A model generated the notes under the pieces. It ran no database searches, had not been told where the DNA came from, and saw only the letters and a list, made by a program, of their open reading frames with translations. This document shows, piece after piece, positions 14,660-22,440 of a DNA stretch of 37,099 nt. The stretch is taken from NCBI GenBank assembly GCA_002687015.1, contig NYZB01000244.1, forward strand, positions 1 through 37,099, in the 5' to 3' direction. A program made the position numbers and the translations under genes. Each line of letters starts with the position of its first letter. Position 1 is the stretch's first letter. The stretch comes from Deltaproteobacteria bacterium (GTDB lineage Bacteria; Myxococcota_A; UBA9160; UBA6930).

Positions 14660-16378
14660 CAGGAAGTAGTTGAAGGCTTCGGTGTCCTCGCCGTGCAGGA
14701 TCTCGCAGGCGTGGGCCGGGGTGTCGACGAAGTAGAGCTGCTGGCGCATCACCGGGTCGCCGCCCAGGGTCCGCGCCAGGGCGGCCAGCACCTCCAGGTG
14801 CCGGTCGCGCTCGCCGTGGGGCGTGGCCAGCAGCACCATGCAGCGCACCGGCTGGCCGTCCGGCGTGGGGAAGGGGAGGCCCTCGGCCGAGAGGCCCATC
14901 ACGCCGAGCATGCCGAAGCCCTCCGGCAGCTCGCCGTGGGGCACCGCCAGACCCTCGCCGAGGCAGGTCGAGATCTGCGCCTCCCGCTCGAGCACCGAGC
15001 GCAGGAGCTCCTCCCGGTCGACACCCTGGAGATGATGGGAGGAGATCAAGAGGTCCACGAGCTGCTCGATCGCCTCCTCGAGGGTTCCCGCGTGCATGCC
15101 GGTCACGATGTTCTCTTCCTGGAGGAAGTCCACCAGCCGCGCCCGATCCTGGCCGATCTCGCCGGATCGCCCCAGAGCGACGCGAGTGGCCAGCGGACCG
15201 ACGATCTCGTTCACGGTCACGGCCGTGAGCACGACCGCGGTGAAGATCTCCTGCACGGCGCCGAAGGCCGGGTCGCTCTGGATCAGGATCACCAGGCCCA
15301 CCGCGACACCGGCCTGGGGGAGGAGCGCCGGGCCGAGGTTCTGCCGAACGCGATGCGTGGCACCCGCCAGGATCATCGCGACCCGGGCGGAGACGAGCTT
15401 GCCCGCGCCGCGCGCGAGCAGGAAGAGCAGGGCGATCATGCCACCCGCCGCGGCCTGGCTGAGGGAGAGGTGAAGGCCGGCCAGGGTGAAGAAGACGCAG
15501 AGGATCACGGGCTCGAAATCCGCGAAGACCGCGTCGACCAGACGCTCCCGCAAGGGGCTCAGGTTGGTCTGGACCACGCCCAGGCTCAGGCAGGCCGCCA
15601 GCGGGGAGACCTCGACGAAGGAGGCCAGGCCGAAGGTGAGCAGAAGGGTCACCACCGAGAGGGTGGTGAGCCGCTCGGAACGCAGCACCCGCAAGGTGAT
15701 GATGTGGTTCAACGCGGCCATGGCCGCCCCGATGATCACGGCCTGGCCGAGCCGCCCCATGCTCGTGACGAGCACATCGGCCGCGGAGACGGCCGCGAGG
15801 TCGGTCCCCGGGCCCATGAGCCGGCCTGCGCTGCGCGCCAGCTCGAAGAGGAAGATGCAGGACATGTTGTTGATCGCGACGGCGGCGATCAGGGTCTTCA
15901 CGAAGACGCCCCGTGAGCGCGTCTCGCGCACCAGTGCGATCACCGTGGCCGGGGCGGTCGAGACCGCCAGGGTCGCCAGCAGGAGCGCGAGGCGAGGCGG
16001 CGCATCCGTCGCGGCGAGGATCAAGCCGCCCACGAAGAGGGGAGTGATCGTCGCCTCGGCGATCAGCAGCCAGAAGAGCCGGCGGCCCGCATTGCGAAGC
16101 CGGCGCACGTTCAGGTGGGCCCCGACGGTGACGCCGATCAACGCCAGGGCAAAGTGGGTGAGGGGCGCCAGGTCTTGTACGCCGGCCTCGTCGAAGAGCG
16201 CCAGGGCCGATGGCCCCAGCAGCACACCGGCCACGATCTGCCCGGTGACCGCCGGAAGGCGCAGGCGTTGCGCCATCCAGCCGAGGGAAGTCCCGATCAC
16301 CAGGACGGTCGCCAGGATGAGGAGGGGATCGGCGTCGGGGATCCTGGCGGCCAGGACCAGGCTGGGTGCGGTGCTCAG
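14645..16378 (-). CDS. CPA2-type cation:proton antiporter with C-terminal PTS EIIA domain
   Basis: About 577 residues if translation starts at CTG 16378; the first standard start is GTG 16300, which would cut the first membrane helix. Residues up to about 410 hold 11-12 hydrophobic helices of the Na+/H+ antiporter type (LPAVTGQIVAGVLLGP, LAACLSLGVVQTNL, LGPALLPQAGVAVGL). The last 150 residues are a PTS_EIIA_2 domain: EAQISTCLGEGLAVPHG contains the phosphorylatable His (about 481). This suggests transport controlled by PTS phosphorylation state. The CTG overlaps the SDR stop as CTGA and is preceded by GAGGTG. Confidence 0.85.
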   Translation of the reverse strand: MSTAPSLVLAARIPDADPLLILATVLVIGTSLGWMAQRLRLPAVTGQIVAGVLLGPSALALFDEAGVQDLAPLTHFALALIGVTVGAHLNVRRLRNAGRRLFWLLIAEATITPLFVGGLILAATDAPPRLALLLATLAVSTAPATVIALVRETRSRGVFVKTLIAAVAINNMSCIFLFELARSAGRLMGPGTDLAAVSAADVLVTSMGRLGQAVIIGAAMAALNHIITLRVLRSERLTTLSVVTLLLTFGLASFVEVSPLAACLSLGVVQTNLSPLRERLVDAVFADFEPVILCVFFTLAGLHLSLSQAAAGGMIALLFLLARGAGKLVSARVAMILAGATHRVRQNLGPALLPQAGVAVGLVILIQSDPAFGAVQEIFTAVVLTAVTVNEIVGPLATRVALGRSGEIGQDRARLVDFLQEENIVTGMHAGTLEEAIEQLVDLLISSHHLQGVDREELLRSVLEREAQISTCLGEGLAVPHGELPEGFGMLGVMGLSAEGLPFPTPDGQPVRCMVLLATPHGERDRHLEVLAALARTLGGDPVMRQQLYFVDTPAHACEILHGEDTEAFNYFLSEED

Positions 16379-17157
16379 CCCATCACCTCGCCGGAATCCA
16401 CCGCCAGCGTCTGGGCGGTGATCAGCCGCGCGCGGTCCGAGCAGAAGAAGGCGACGGCTTCCGCCACGTCGTCATCGGCCGGGATCTCGCCGAGCGGCAT
16501 GCCCGAGGTGATCTCGCCCTTGATCTCGTCCTCCGAGACGCCTCGCTCCTTGGCCTGCCATTTCACGTACATCTGCACGGGCGGCCCCCACATCCAGGTG
16601 GGCACCACCGTGTTGACCCGGATGCGGTCGGGGCCGAGCTCCGAAGCCAGGTGGTACATCGCCGAGATCAACGCGCCCTTCGACGACGCGTAGGCGAGCT
16701 GCTTGTTGGGCGGCGGCAATCGGTAGGACTGGGAGCCGATCAGTACGACGGAGCCCCCACCGCGCCGCTTCATCGCCGGCACGGCCGCCTGCACCAGCTG
16801 CAGGGTGCCGATCACGTTGACGCCGATGGTGCCCTGCCAGTCTTCAGCCGTGGTGGTCTCGAGGTTGCCGAACAAGGTGTCGAGGGCCGCCACCGAGACC
16901 AGGGCGTCGACGCCGCCGAAACGCTCTTCGGCGGTCTCGACGAAGTGCGCGCAGGCAGCCTTGTCCGTCACGTCGACCGGGCAGGCGACGACCGACTGGC
17001 CCTCCGGATCGATCCCCTTGGCGATCTCCTGGAGTCGGCTCTCGTTGCGAGCTCCGATCAGGACCCTGGCTCCATCCCGTTTGGCGACCCGGGCCACCTC
17101 CCCTCCGAGCCCCGGCCCGACGCCCGAGACCAGTACCGTCTTGCCTTCCAGGATCAC
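16375..17157 (-). CDS. Short-chain dehydrogenase/reductase
   Basis: 260 residues from GTG 17157, chosen because GGGAGG lies 7 bases upstream. Cofactor loop SGVGPGLGG (11-19), Asp62-Val63 after beta3, the NVIG helix and catalytic Ser142, Tyr156 and Lys160 (YASSK) are all present. The NNAG motif is replaced by VSVAA. An acidic residue after beta2 is absent (GARN), suggesting NADP(H). The substrate is unknown; the sequence style fits oxidoreductases of hydroxyl lipids or steroids. It overlaps the antiporter start. Confidence 0.9.
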   Translation of the reverse strand: MILEGKTVLVSGVGPGLGGEVARVAKRDGARVLIGARNESRLQEIAKGIDPEGQSVVACPVDVTDKAACAHFVETAEERFGGVDALVSVAALDTLFGNLETTTAEDWQGTIGVNVIGTLQLVQAAVPAMKRRGGGSVVLIGSQSYRLPPPNKQLAYASSKGALISAMYHLASELGPDRIRVNTVVPTWMWGPPVQMYVKWQAKERGVSEDEIKGEITSGMPLGEIPADDDVAEAVAFFCSDRARLITAQTLAVDSGEVMG

Positions 17158-17636
17158 CTTCCATCCTCCCACGGGTCCACGATCGGGGTTCTGTTGCCCC
17201 CGTTCACACCCTCCCCGAGCCTCATTCCGGTGTCAAGCGAGGCCGCGCGAGCACTCCCAGGCGGCTCCTGCCGGCCAAGAAGACCCGATCGGAGAGCAGT
17301 GAATCACCCGATTCGGATTCCACGAGACGTCCGATGAGCCCGGGACTTTCTCGACGCTTCGTCAGGGTTAGACCCGATTTCCGGGCCTTCTCCGGCTCTC
17401 ATTCCGGGCCCTTTCCCCACGAAGTCGATCCGGCGGAACCGCCGCGGGCGTTTCGAGCCCCACCCGTCTCCGCACTTTCTCGACACGTCGAGACCGTGTT
17501 TTCACGAATGCCGCTCGGATGAAATCCGTCGCCGCGACGGGAAATAAAGCGCTCACGTTCGGGGGAAGGGCCGATTCAGAGAATCCCCCCCCATCCGATA
17601 GCCGTTTCACCCATTGAGGGAACGGGGGGGAGACTC
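17158..17636. other. Regulatory intergenic region between SDR and REC-LuxR genes
   Basis: Nearly 480 bases without a convincing gene. For the minus strand, a perfect TTGACA -35 box lies at 17231-17236 (reverse complement), about 75 bases upstream of the SDR start; the matching -10 is weak. For the plus strand, ACTTTCTCGAC occurs twice (17345-17355 and 17474-17484), and the second copy runs into a palindrome. Composition shifts to lower GC toward the regulator gene. Short ORFs here look like noise. Confidence 0.5.
17478..17493. promoter_or_regulatory. Palindromic operator candidate upstream of the REC-LuxR gene
   Basis: TCTCGAC-AC-GTCGAGA is a perfect 7-bp inverted repeat with a 2-base spacer, 143 bases before the regulator start. 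Its left half belongs to the ACTTTCTCGAC direct repeat also found at 17345. This size and symmetry fit a dimeric regulator site. Confidence 0.4.
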
Positions 17637-18284
17637 ATGACACAGACGAACATTCTTCTGGGCGACCATCAGTGCGTCGTCAGGGAAGCGATGCACCTTC
17701 TCATCGAGCAACGCAGCGACCTTCACGTGGTCGGCGAGGTGGGAACCGGCGAGGCCGTGCTCGAGGCGGTGGTTCGCCACGAGCCGGACCTGCTGATCAT
17801 GGAGCAGGCCTTGCCGGGTATGCCCACGATCGACGTGATCCGGAAGACCATCGAGACGAGCAGCCGCACGAAGGTGCTGATGCTCTCGGCTCAGGAGAAC
17901 CGCTCGGCCGTCGAAGGCGCCCTGCGTTCCGGTGCAGCCGGCTACGTCGTGAAGACCGCCTGCTCGAAGGAGCTGATGGAGGCGATCGACGTGGTGCGCG
18001 ACGGGCGTTCCTATCTGTCGCCTTCGGTGGCCCATCACCTGGTGAACGCCATCAGCCATCCTGGCGATTCGGGCTCCGGCGGCGCCGCGTCGCTGACGGC
18101 TCGCGAACGCCAGGTGGTGCAGCTCATCGCCGAGGGGCTCTCCAGCAAGGAGATCGCGGCCCATCTGGGAGTCTCGCACAAGACCGTGGAGAGCCACCGG
18201 GCGTCCGTGATGGAGAAGCTGGACATCCACAAGGCGTCCGCCCTGGTGCGCTACGCGATCCGCGAGGGGCTGGTCGCCCTCTAG
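17637..18284 (+). CDS. REC-LuxR (NarL-type) response regulator with Glu at the phosphoacceptor site
   Basis: 215 residues, ATG with GGGGGGAG upstream. A receiver domain (1-125) is joined to a LuxR helix-turn-helix (LTARERQVVQLIAEGL, SSKEIAAHLGVSHKTVESH). In the receiver, the Asp normally phosphorylated after PDLLIM is Glu56, and the acidic pair is reduced to Asp10 followed by His11. Ser84 and Lys106, the switch residues, are kept. Asp-to-Glu often mimics the phosphorylated state, so the protein may bind DNA without a kinase. No histidine kinase is adjacent. Confidence 0.92.
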   Translation: MTQTNILLGDHQCVVREAMHLLIEQRSDLHVVGEVGTGEAVLEAVVRHEPDLLIMEQALPGMPTIDVIRKTIETSSRTKVLMLSAQENRSAVEGALRSGAAGYVVKTACSKELMEAIDVVRDGRSYLSPSVAHHLVNAISHPGDSGSGGAASLTARERQVVQLIAEGLSSKEIAAHLGVSHKTVESHRASVMEKLDIHKASALVRYAIREGLVAL

Positions 18285-18307
18285 GCCGACCTGGCCCTCC
18301 GCCTTCC

Positions 18308-18337
18308 GCCCGGCCCCGGAGCGATCCGGGGCCGGGC
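18308..18337 (+). terminator. Strong 12-bp GC hairpin after the REC-LuxR gene
   Basis: GCCCGGCCCCGG (18308-18319) pairs perfectly with CCGGGGCCGGGC (18326-18337) around AGCGAT. It starts 23 bases after the stop codon. No T run follows, as is common in high-GC genomes, so it may act as a terminator without a U tract or as an mRNA 3' stabiliser. Confidence 0.65.
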
Positions 18338-18527
18338 CCAGGTGGGTCCCGCGCCGATCGGCGGGGCCCGGCTCCGGCGCGTCCGGCACGCCTGCAGGGC
18401 CGGCCGGCGCCCCCCGAATCCGGCTTCCTGGCCTCTGCCGGGCCCGATTCCGGCCCTTCGCCGGGGCTCGGCCACGCGCTCCCCGAGCCGTCCACCGGAC
18501 CTCGCATCAGGCCTCCAGCGGGCTCCC

Positions 18528-18561
18528 AACTGTCCGTTTTTCTTTTCAAATACGGATAGTT
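18528..18561. promoter_or_regulatory. AT-rich inverted repeat, operator or promoter element
   Basis: AACTGTCCGT (18528-18537) and ACGGATAGTT (18552-18561) are inverted copies matching at 9 of 10 bases, separated by 14 AT-rich bases. It lies 113 bases before the TPR-zincin gene in the only AT-rich patch of the gap. The spacing puts the half-sites about two helical turns apart, as for dimeric transcription factors. Confidence 0.45.
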
Positions 18562-18673
18562 ACGTGTTGTTATCGACGGGCATCCCGCGTGCTTCCAGGC
18601 GATCCCGTCTGCTACGCTGGCGGGGCTGTCCGAGCAGCGCCCGCATCCCCGGGCCGGACGCCATGACAAGGTG

Positions 18674-19711
18674 ATGAAAGACAAGGATCGATACTGGGAC
18701 TGCCTGGACCAGGCGATGGAGGCCTCGCACGGGGGGCGCACCGAGGAAGCTCTCGCCTGGCTCGAGGAAGCACTGAAGGCCCATCCGGGTGGCGCCGAGG
18801 CCCACAACGGCCGCGGCGAGATCCTGTGGGACGAGGGCAAGATCGAAGAAGCCCTCTACCAGTTCGAGCTGGCCAGCATGGCCGATCCGAAGTTCCTCAC
18901 GGCTCACCTCAACCGGGCAGAGCTCTTGATCGAGGAGCTCGGCGAGTTCGAGCAGGCGATCCAGCAGTGCGACCAGCTGCTCTCGGGTAGCGGCGAGCTG
19001 CCGCGTCTGGACGGGGCGACCGAGGGCGAGGTCTACTACCTCAAGTCGAAGGCGCTCTTCTACCTGGACGACCTGCCGGGCTCGCTCTTCCTGGTGCGCC
19101 GTGCCCTCCAGACCGGTGGCGACGTCGCGGTCTACCGCGCCTTCGAGGGGCAGATCGAGTTCGAGCTGGGGCAGTTCGGCGAGGCCCGCCGGCACCTCGA
19201 CCACGCCGTCGCGCTGGACCCCGAGTCCTCGCATGCGGTCTATCACCTGGGGCTGGTGCTGGAACGGCTGGGCCACGAAGAGGATGCCCGGCGCGCCTTC
19301 CAACAGGCCCATGCCCTCGACAGCGATCACTTCCCCCTGCCCACCGCGGTGGCCGGCGACGAGTTCGAGCAGGTTGCGGCGGAAGCCCTGGCCGACCTGC
19401 CGCGCTCGATTCGCGAATACGTCGAGAACGTGCCCTGCCTGGTCCACGACTTCCCTTCGGAGGAGCTCGTGGTCGACGAGAACGTCTCTCCCCAGATCCT
19501 GGGCCTCTTCATCGGAGTGCCTCGAACCGAGGCCGCCGCAACGGCCCAGGCCCGCGACATGGACCAGGTGATCTTGTTCAAGAAGAACCTGGAGAAGGTC
19601 TGCCGCACGCGCGCGGAGCTGATCGAGCAGATCCAGATCACCGTGAAGCACGAGATCGGCCACTACCTGGGCCTCGACGAGGACGACCTCGAGCGGCTAG
19701 GCCTGGCCTAG
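18674..19711 (+). CDS. TPR protein fused to a C-terminal minimal zincin metallopeptidase domain
   Basis: 345 residues from ATG (a GTG codon precedes it). Residues 1-225 are tetratricopeptide repeats (AHNGRGEILWDEGKIEEALY, AVYHLGLVLERLGHEEDARR). The last 115 residues match the small metallopeptidase family COG3824 (LVVDENVSPQILGLFIGV, then VKHEIGHYLGLDEDDL). His326, Glu327 and His330 form HExxH near the C-terminus. The stand-alone family is about 110-130 residues, so the TPR part is an added module that may recruit substrates. It is 12 bases upstream of glcD, probably in the same transcript. Confidence 0.85.
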   Translation: MKDKDRYWDCLDQAMEASHGGRTEEALAWLEEALKAHPGGAEAHNGRGEILWDEGKIEEALYQFELASMADPKFLTAHLNRAELLIEELGEFEQAIQQCDQLLSGSGELPRLDGATEGEVYYLKSKALFYLDDLPGSLFLVRRALQTGGDVAVYRAFEGQIEFELGQFGEARRHLDHAVALDPESSHAVYHLGLVLERLGHEEDARRAFQQAHALDSDHFPLPTAVAGDEFEQVAAEALADLPRSIREYVENVPCLVHDFPSEELVVDENVSPQILGLFIGVPRTEAAATAQARDMDQVILFKKNLEKVCRTRAELIEQIQITVKHEIGHYLGLDEDDLERLGLA

Positions 19712-19723
19712 CCGGGGCGCGCG

Positions 19724-21163
19724 GTGGCCCCTGCGCTCGAAGACGAGCTTCGTCAGGTCGTCGGTTCCAGCCACGTCCTGAGCCGACCCGAGGAGCTGCT
19801 GGTCTACGAGGCGGACGGCCTCACCCACCACTCGGCGACTCCCCGGGCGGTGGTCCTGCCCGCCGACAAGACCGAGGTCGTCCAGATCGTGAAGCGCTGC
19901 CGCGCCCACGGGGTGCCCTTCGTGCCCCGGGGTGCCGGCACGGGGCTCTCGGGCGGCGCCCTGGCGCTCGACGGGGGTGTCGTCATCGAGTGTGCGCGCA
20001 TGAACCGGATCCTGCGGATCGACCCCGAGGACCGCATCGCCGTGGTGCAGCCGGGCGTCGTCAACGCGGATCTCTCGAAGCGCGTGGCGCCCCACGGTCT
20101 CTTCTACGCGCCGGATCCCTCCAGCCAGCAGGCCTGCACCCTCGGTGGCAACGTCGCCGAGAACTCGGGCGGGCCGCACACCCTGAAGTACGGAACGACG
20201 ACGAACCACGTGCTCGCCCTCGAGCTGGTGCTCCCCGACGGCAAGCTGGTGCAGCTCGGCTCGGCCACGGGCATGACCGTCGGCTACGACCTGGTGGGCG
20301 CGGTGGTCGGCAGCGAGGGCACCCTCGGGGTCGTGACCGAGGCGACGATGCGGCTCTCGCCGATTCCGGAGCGGGTAGAGACGCTGCTGGGGATCTTCGG
20401 GGAGGTGGTCTCCGCCTGCCGCGCCGTCGGCCGCATGATCCGCAGCGGCCTCGTGCCGGCGGCCCTGGAGATCGTCGATCGACGCACGATCGAAGCCGTG
20501 GAGGCGAGCGTGTACGCGGCAGGGCTCCCGACCGACGCGGGTGCCGTCCTGATCGTGGAGGTGGACGGGCCCGCTCCGGCCGTGGCCCGCCAGGTGGAGC
20601 GGGTGCGCGAGCACTGCGTGGCCGAGGGAGCCGACCAGGTGCAGGTGGCCCGCGACGAGGCCGAGCGCCAGCGCTTCTGGCGCGCCCGAAAGGGTGCCTT
20701 CGGCGCGATGGGCCGTCTGGCGCCGGACCTCTACGTCCACGATGCGGTGGTGCCGCGCCGCAAGCTGCCGGAGATCCTGGAGAGCATCTGCGAGATCGGT
20801 GACCGCCACGGCCTGCGGCTCTCGAACGTCTTCCACGCGGGCGATGGCAACCTGCATCCCAACATCTCCTTCGATCGGCGCGACGCCGACGAGATGGCCC
20901 GGGTGCTGGCCGCGGGAGAGGAGATCCTGCGGACCTGTGTCGAGGCCGGGGGAGTGATCAGCGGGGAGCACGGCATCGGCACCGAGAAGCGCGACTTCAT
21001 GGGGCTGCTCTACTCGGAGGCGGATCTCGAGGCGATGAAGAAGCTGCGCGCGGCCTTCGATCCGACGCTGGTCTGCAACCCGGGCAAGCTCTTTCCCACG
21101 ACCCGCTTCTGCGTCGAGGCCAACCCGAAGGCGAGGGGCTACGACCAGGTTCCGCTCGGGTGA
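19724..21163 (+). CDS. glcD: Glycolate oxidase subunit GlcD (FAD-linked oxidase)
   Basis: 479 residues from GTG. The N-terminal PCMH-type FAD domain contains VPRGAGTGLSGGALAL and PDPSSQQACTLGGNVAENSG. The C-terminal FAD-oxidase domain contains RKGAFGAMGRLAP, VFHAGDGNLHPNI and SGEHGIGTEKRDFM. This is the catalytic subunit oxidising glycolate or D-lactate to the 2-oxoacid. The order glcD-glcE-glcF is standard; glcE starts inside its stop codon, showing translational coupling. A related D-lactate dehydrogenase function cannot be excluded. Confidence 0.93.
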   Translation: MAPALEDELRQVVGSSHVLSRPEELLVYEADGLTHHSATPRAVVLPADKTEVVQIVKRCRAHGVPFVPRGAGTGLSGGALALDGGVVIECARMNRILRIDPEDRIAVVQPGVVNADLSKRVAPHGLFYAPDPSSQQACTLGGNVAENSGGPHTLKYGTTTNHVLALELVLPDGKLVQLGSATGMTVGYDLVGAVVGSEGTLGVVTEATMRLSPIPERVETLLGIFGEVVSACRAVGRMIRSGLVPAALEIVDRRTIEAVEASVYAAGLPTDAGAVLIVEVDGPAPAVARQVERVREHCVAEGADQVQVARDEAERQRFWRARKGAFGAMGRLAPDLYVHDAVVPRRKLPEILESICEIGDRHGLRLSNVFHAGDGNLHPNISFDRRDADEMARVLAAGEEILRTCVEAGGVISGEHGIGTEKRDFMGLLYSEADLEAMKKLRAAFDPTLVCNPGKLFPTTRFCVEANPKARGYDQVPLG

Positions 21164-22434
21164 GTGCGGCTGCGGACGTGGGCTCGCTCGCCGAGGGGCT
21201 TCGCCGGGAGCTGGGGGCGCCGGCCGTCGAGGAGATCGAGCTCGATCTCGAAGGGGCTCGGCTGGGTTTGCGGATCGCACCGGGCCCCGGGGGGGCGTTG
21301 GGAGCGGCACTGCGCCTGCTCGGCGAGGCAGCGACCCCGGCCCTGGTGCGCGGGGGCGGTACGCGGTCGGCCTTCGGCCACCCCGTGCCGCGTGCCCGGG
21401 TGCTGCTGGAGACCCGGGCCCTGCTGCCCCCGACGGTCGTCGATGACGAGGACGGGATCGCGTATCTACCCGCCGGTGCAGCGCTTTGTGATCTCAGAGA
21501 ACACGTTCGCAAAGTTTCCGAGGGACGTTGGGAGATCCCCCTCGACCCACCCGGCGACAGCTCGACCCTGGGCGGGTGTCTGGCGGCGGCGGCCGCAGGC
21601 CCGCTCCACGCCGCGCCCCGGGACGCGGTTCTCGGGCTCGACGTGACCCTGGCCAGCGGCGAGCCCACCCGCTGCGGTGGGCGCGTCGTCAAGAACGTCG
21701 CCGGCTACGACCTCGCCAAGCTCTACGTCGGCTCCCTCGGAACTCTCGGGGTGATCGAAGGGGCCTGGCTGCGGCTTCAGCCAGCTCCCGAAGCGCGCGA
21801 GGTCTGGTGGGCTCCGGTGGACGATCCGCGCCAGGCGCTGGCGGCGGCGCGGGCCGCCAGCACCCGGGTGGCCGCGTGGCTGTCCCGCGAGGTGGCCGCG
21901 GAGCTGGGTGCCGAGCTGGGCGAGAACCGGGCCGGTCCGGCCCTGCTGGTCGAGCTCGCCGGAGACGCGCCGGCCGTCGAAGCGGAGGCCCGGGCCTGGG
22001 CCGGCCGGGCAGGCGCGCAGCGCCTCGAGCAGGGCGATCCCATGGCCTGGCTCCGCGCCCGCCAGGGCAGGCCCCGGGGCCTGCGCGTCCGGGTGGCCAG
22101 CCTGGCCAGCGCGCTGGCCGAGGTGGCCCGCATCCTCGAGGAGCACGGAGCCCAGGTGCTGGCCTACCCCGCGCGGGGCGAGCTCCACGCCGACGTGGAC
22201 TTCTCGCCCGGGGTCAGCGGCGATGCGACCGTGGAGCGGATCCTGCGCGGGGCGCGGCTCGCGGCCCGTGCCGGGCAGGGCGACTTCGTGGTGGAGGACG
22301 CGCCGCTGGCCATCCGCGAGGTGCGGGAGATGTTCGGGGATCCCGAGCCCCGCCTGGCCCTCTTCCGGGCGCTGAAGGCCCAGTACGATCCCCGCGGCAT
22401 CCTGAACCCGGGCCGGCAGGCCGGGCGGGTCTGA
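21160..22434 (+). CDS. glcE: Glycolate oxidase subunit GlcE
   Basis: 424 residues from a GTG that overlaps the GlcD stop (GTGA). It has a shortened FAD-binding PCMH domain: TPALVRGGGTRSAFG, LDPPGDSSTLGGCLAAAAAG, GGRVVKNVAGYDLAKLYVGS and LGTLGVIEGAWLRLQP. The C-terminus ends KAQYDPRGILNPGR, as in other GlcD/GlcE proteins. It is the second FAD subunit of the membrane-associated glycolate oxidase complex, with GlcD before it and GlcF after it. Confidence 0.9.
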   Translation: MSAAADVGSLAEGLRRELGAPAVEEIELDLEGARLGLRIAPGPGGALGAALRLLGEAATPALVRGGGTRSAFGHPVPRARVLLETRALLPPTVVDDEDGIAYLPAGAALCDLREHVRKVSEGRWEIPLDPPGDSSTLGGCLAAAAAGPLHAAPRDAVLGLDVTLASGEPTRCGGRVVKNVAGYDLAKLYVGSLGTLGVIEGAWLRLQPAPEAREVWWAPVDDPRQALAAARAASTRVAAWLSREVAAELGAELGENRAGPALLVELAGDAPAVEAEARAWAGRAGAQRLEQGDPMAWLRARQGRPRGLRVRVASLASALAEVARILEEHGAQVLAYPARGELHADVDFSPGVSGDATVERILRGARLAARAGQGDFVVEDAPLAIREVREMFGDPEPRLALFRALKAQYDPRGILNPGRQAGRV

Positions 22435-22440
22435 GCCGGA

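Larger units (their letters stand above)
18285..18673. other. Intergenic region with terminator hairpin and AT-rich inverted repeat
   Basis: About 390 bases between two plus-strand genes. The first half is very GC-rich and holds a perfect 12-bp hairpin. The second half contains an AT-rich island at 18528-18575 that probably carries the promoter of the TPR-zincin gene and glcDEF. No gene is visible. Confidence 0.5.

Noticed and set aside
17304-17610. Short ORFs in the intergenic region before the REC-LuxR gene
   Set aside because: No ribosome-binding sites, biased composition, and overlap with repeats and likely regulatory DNA.
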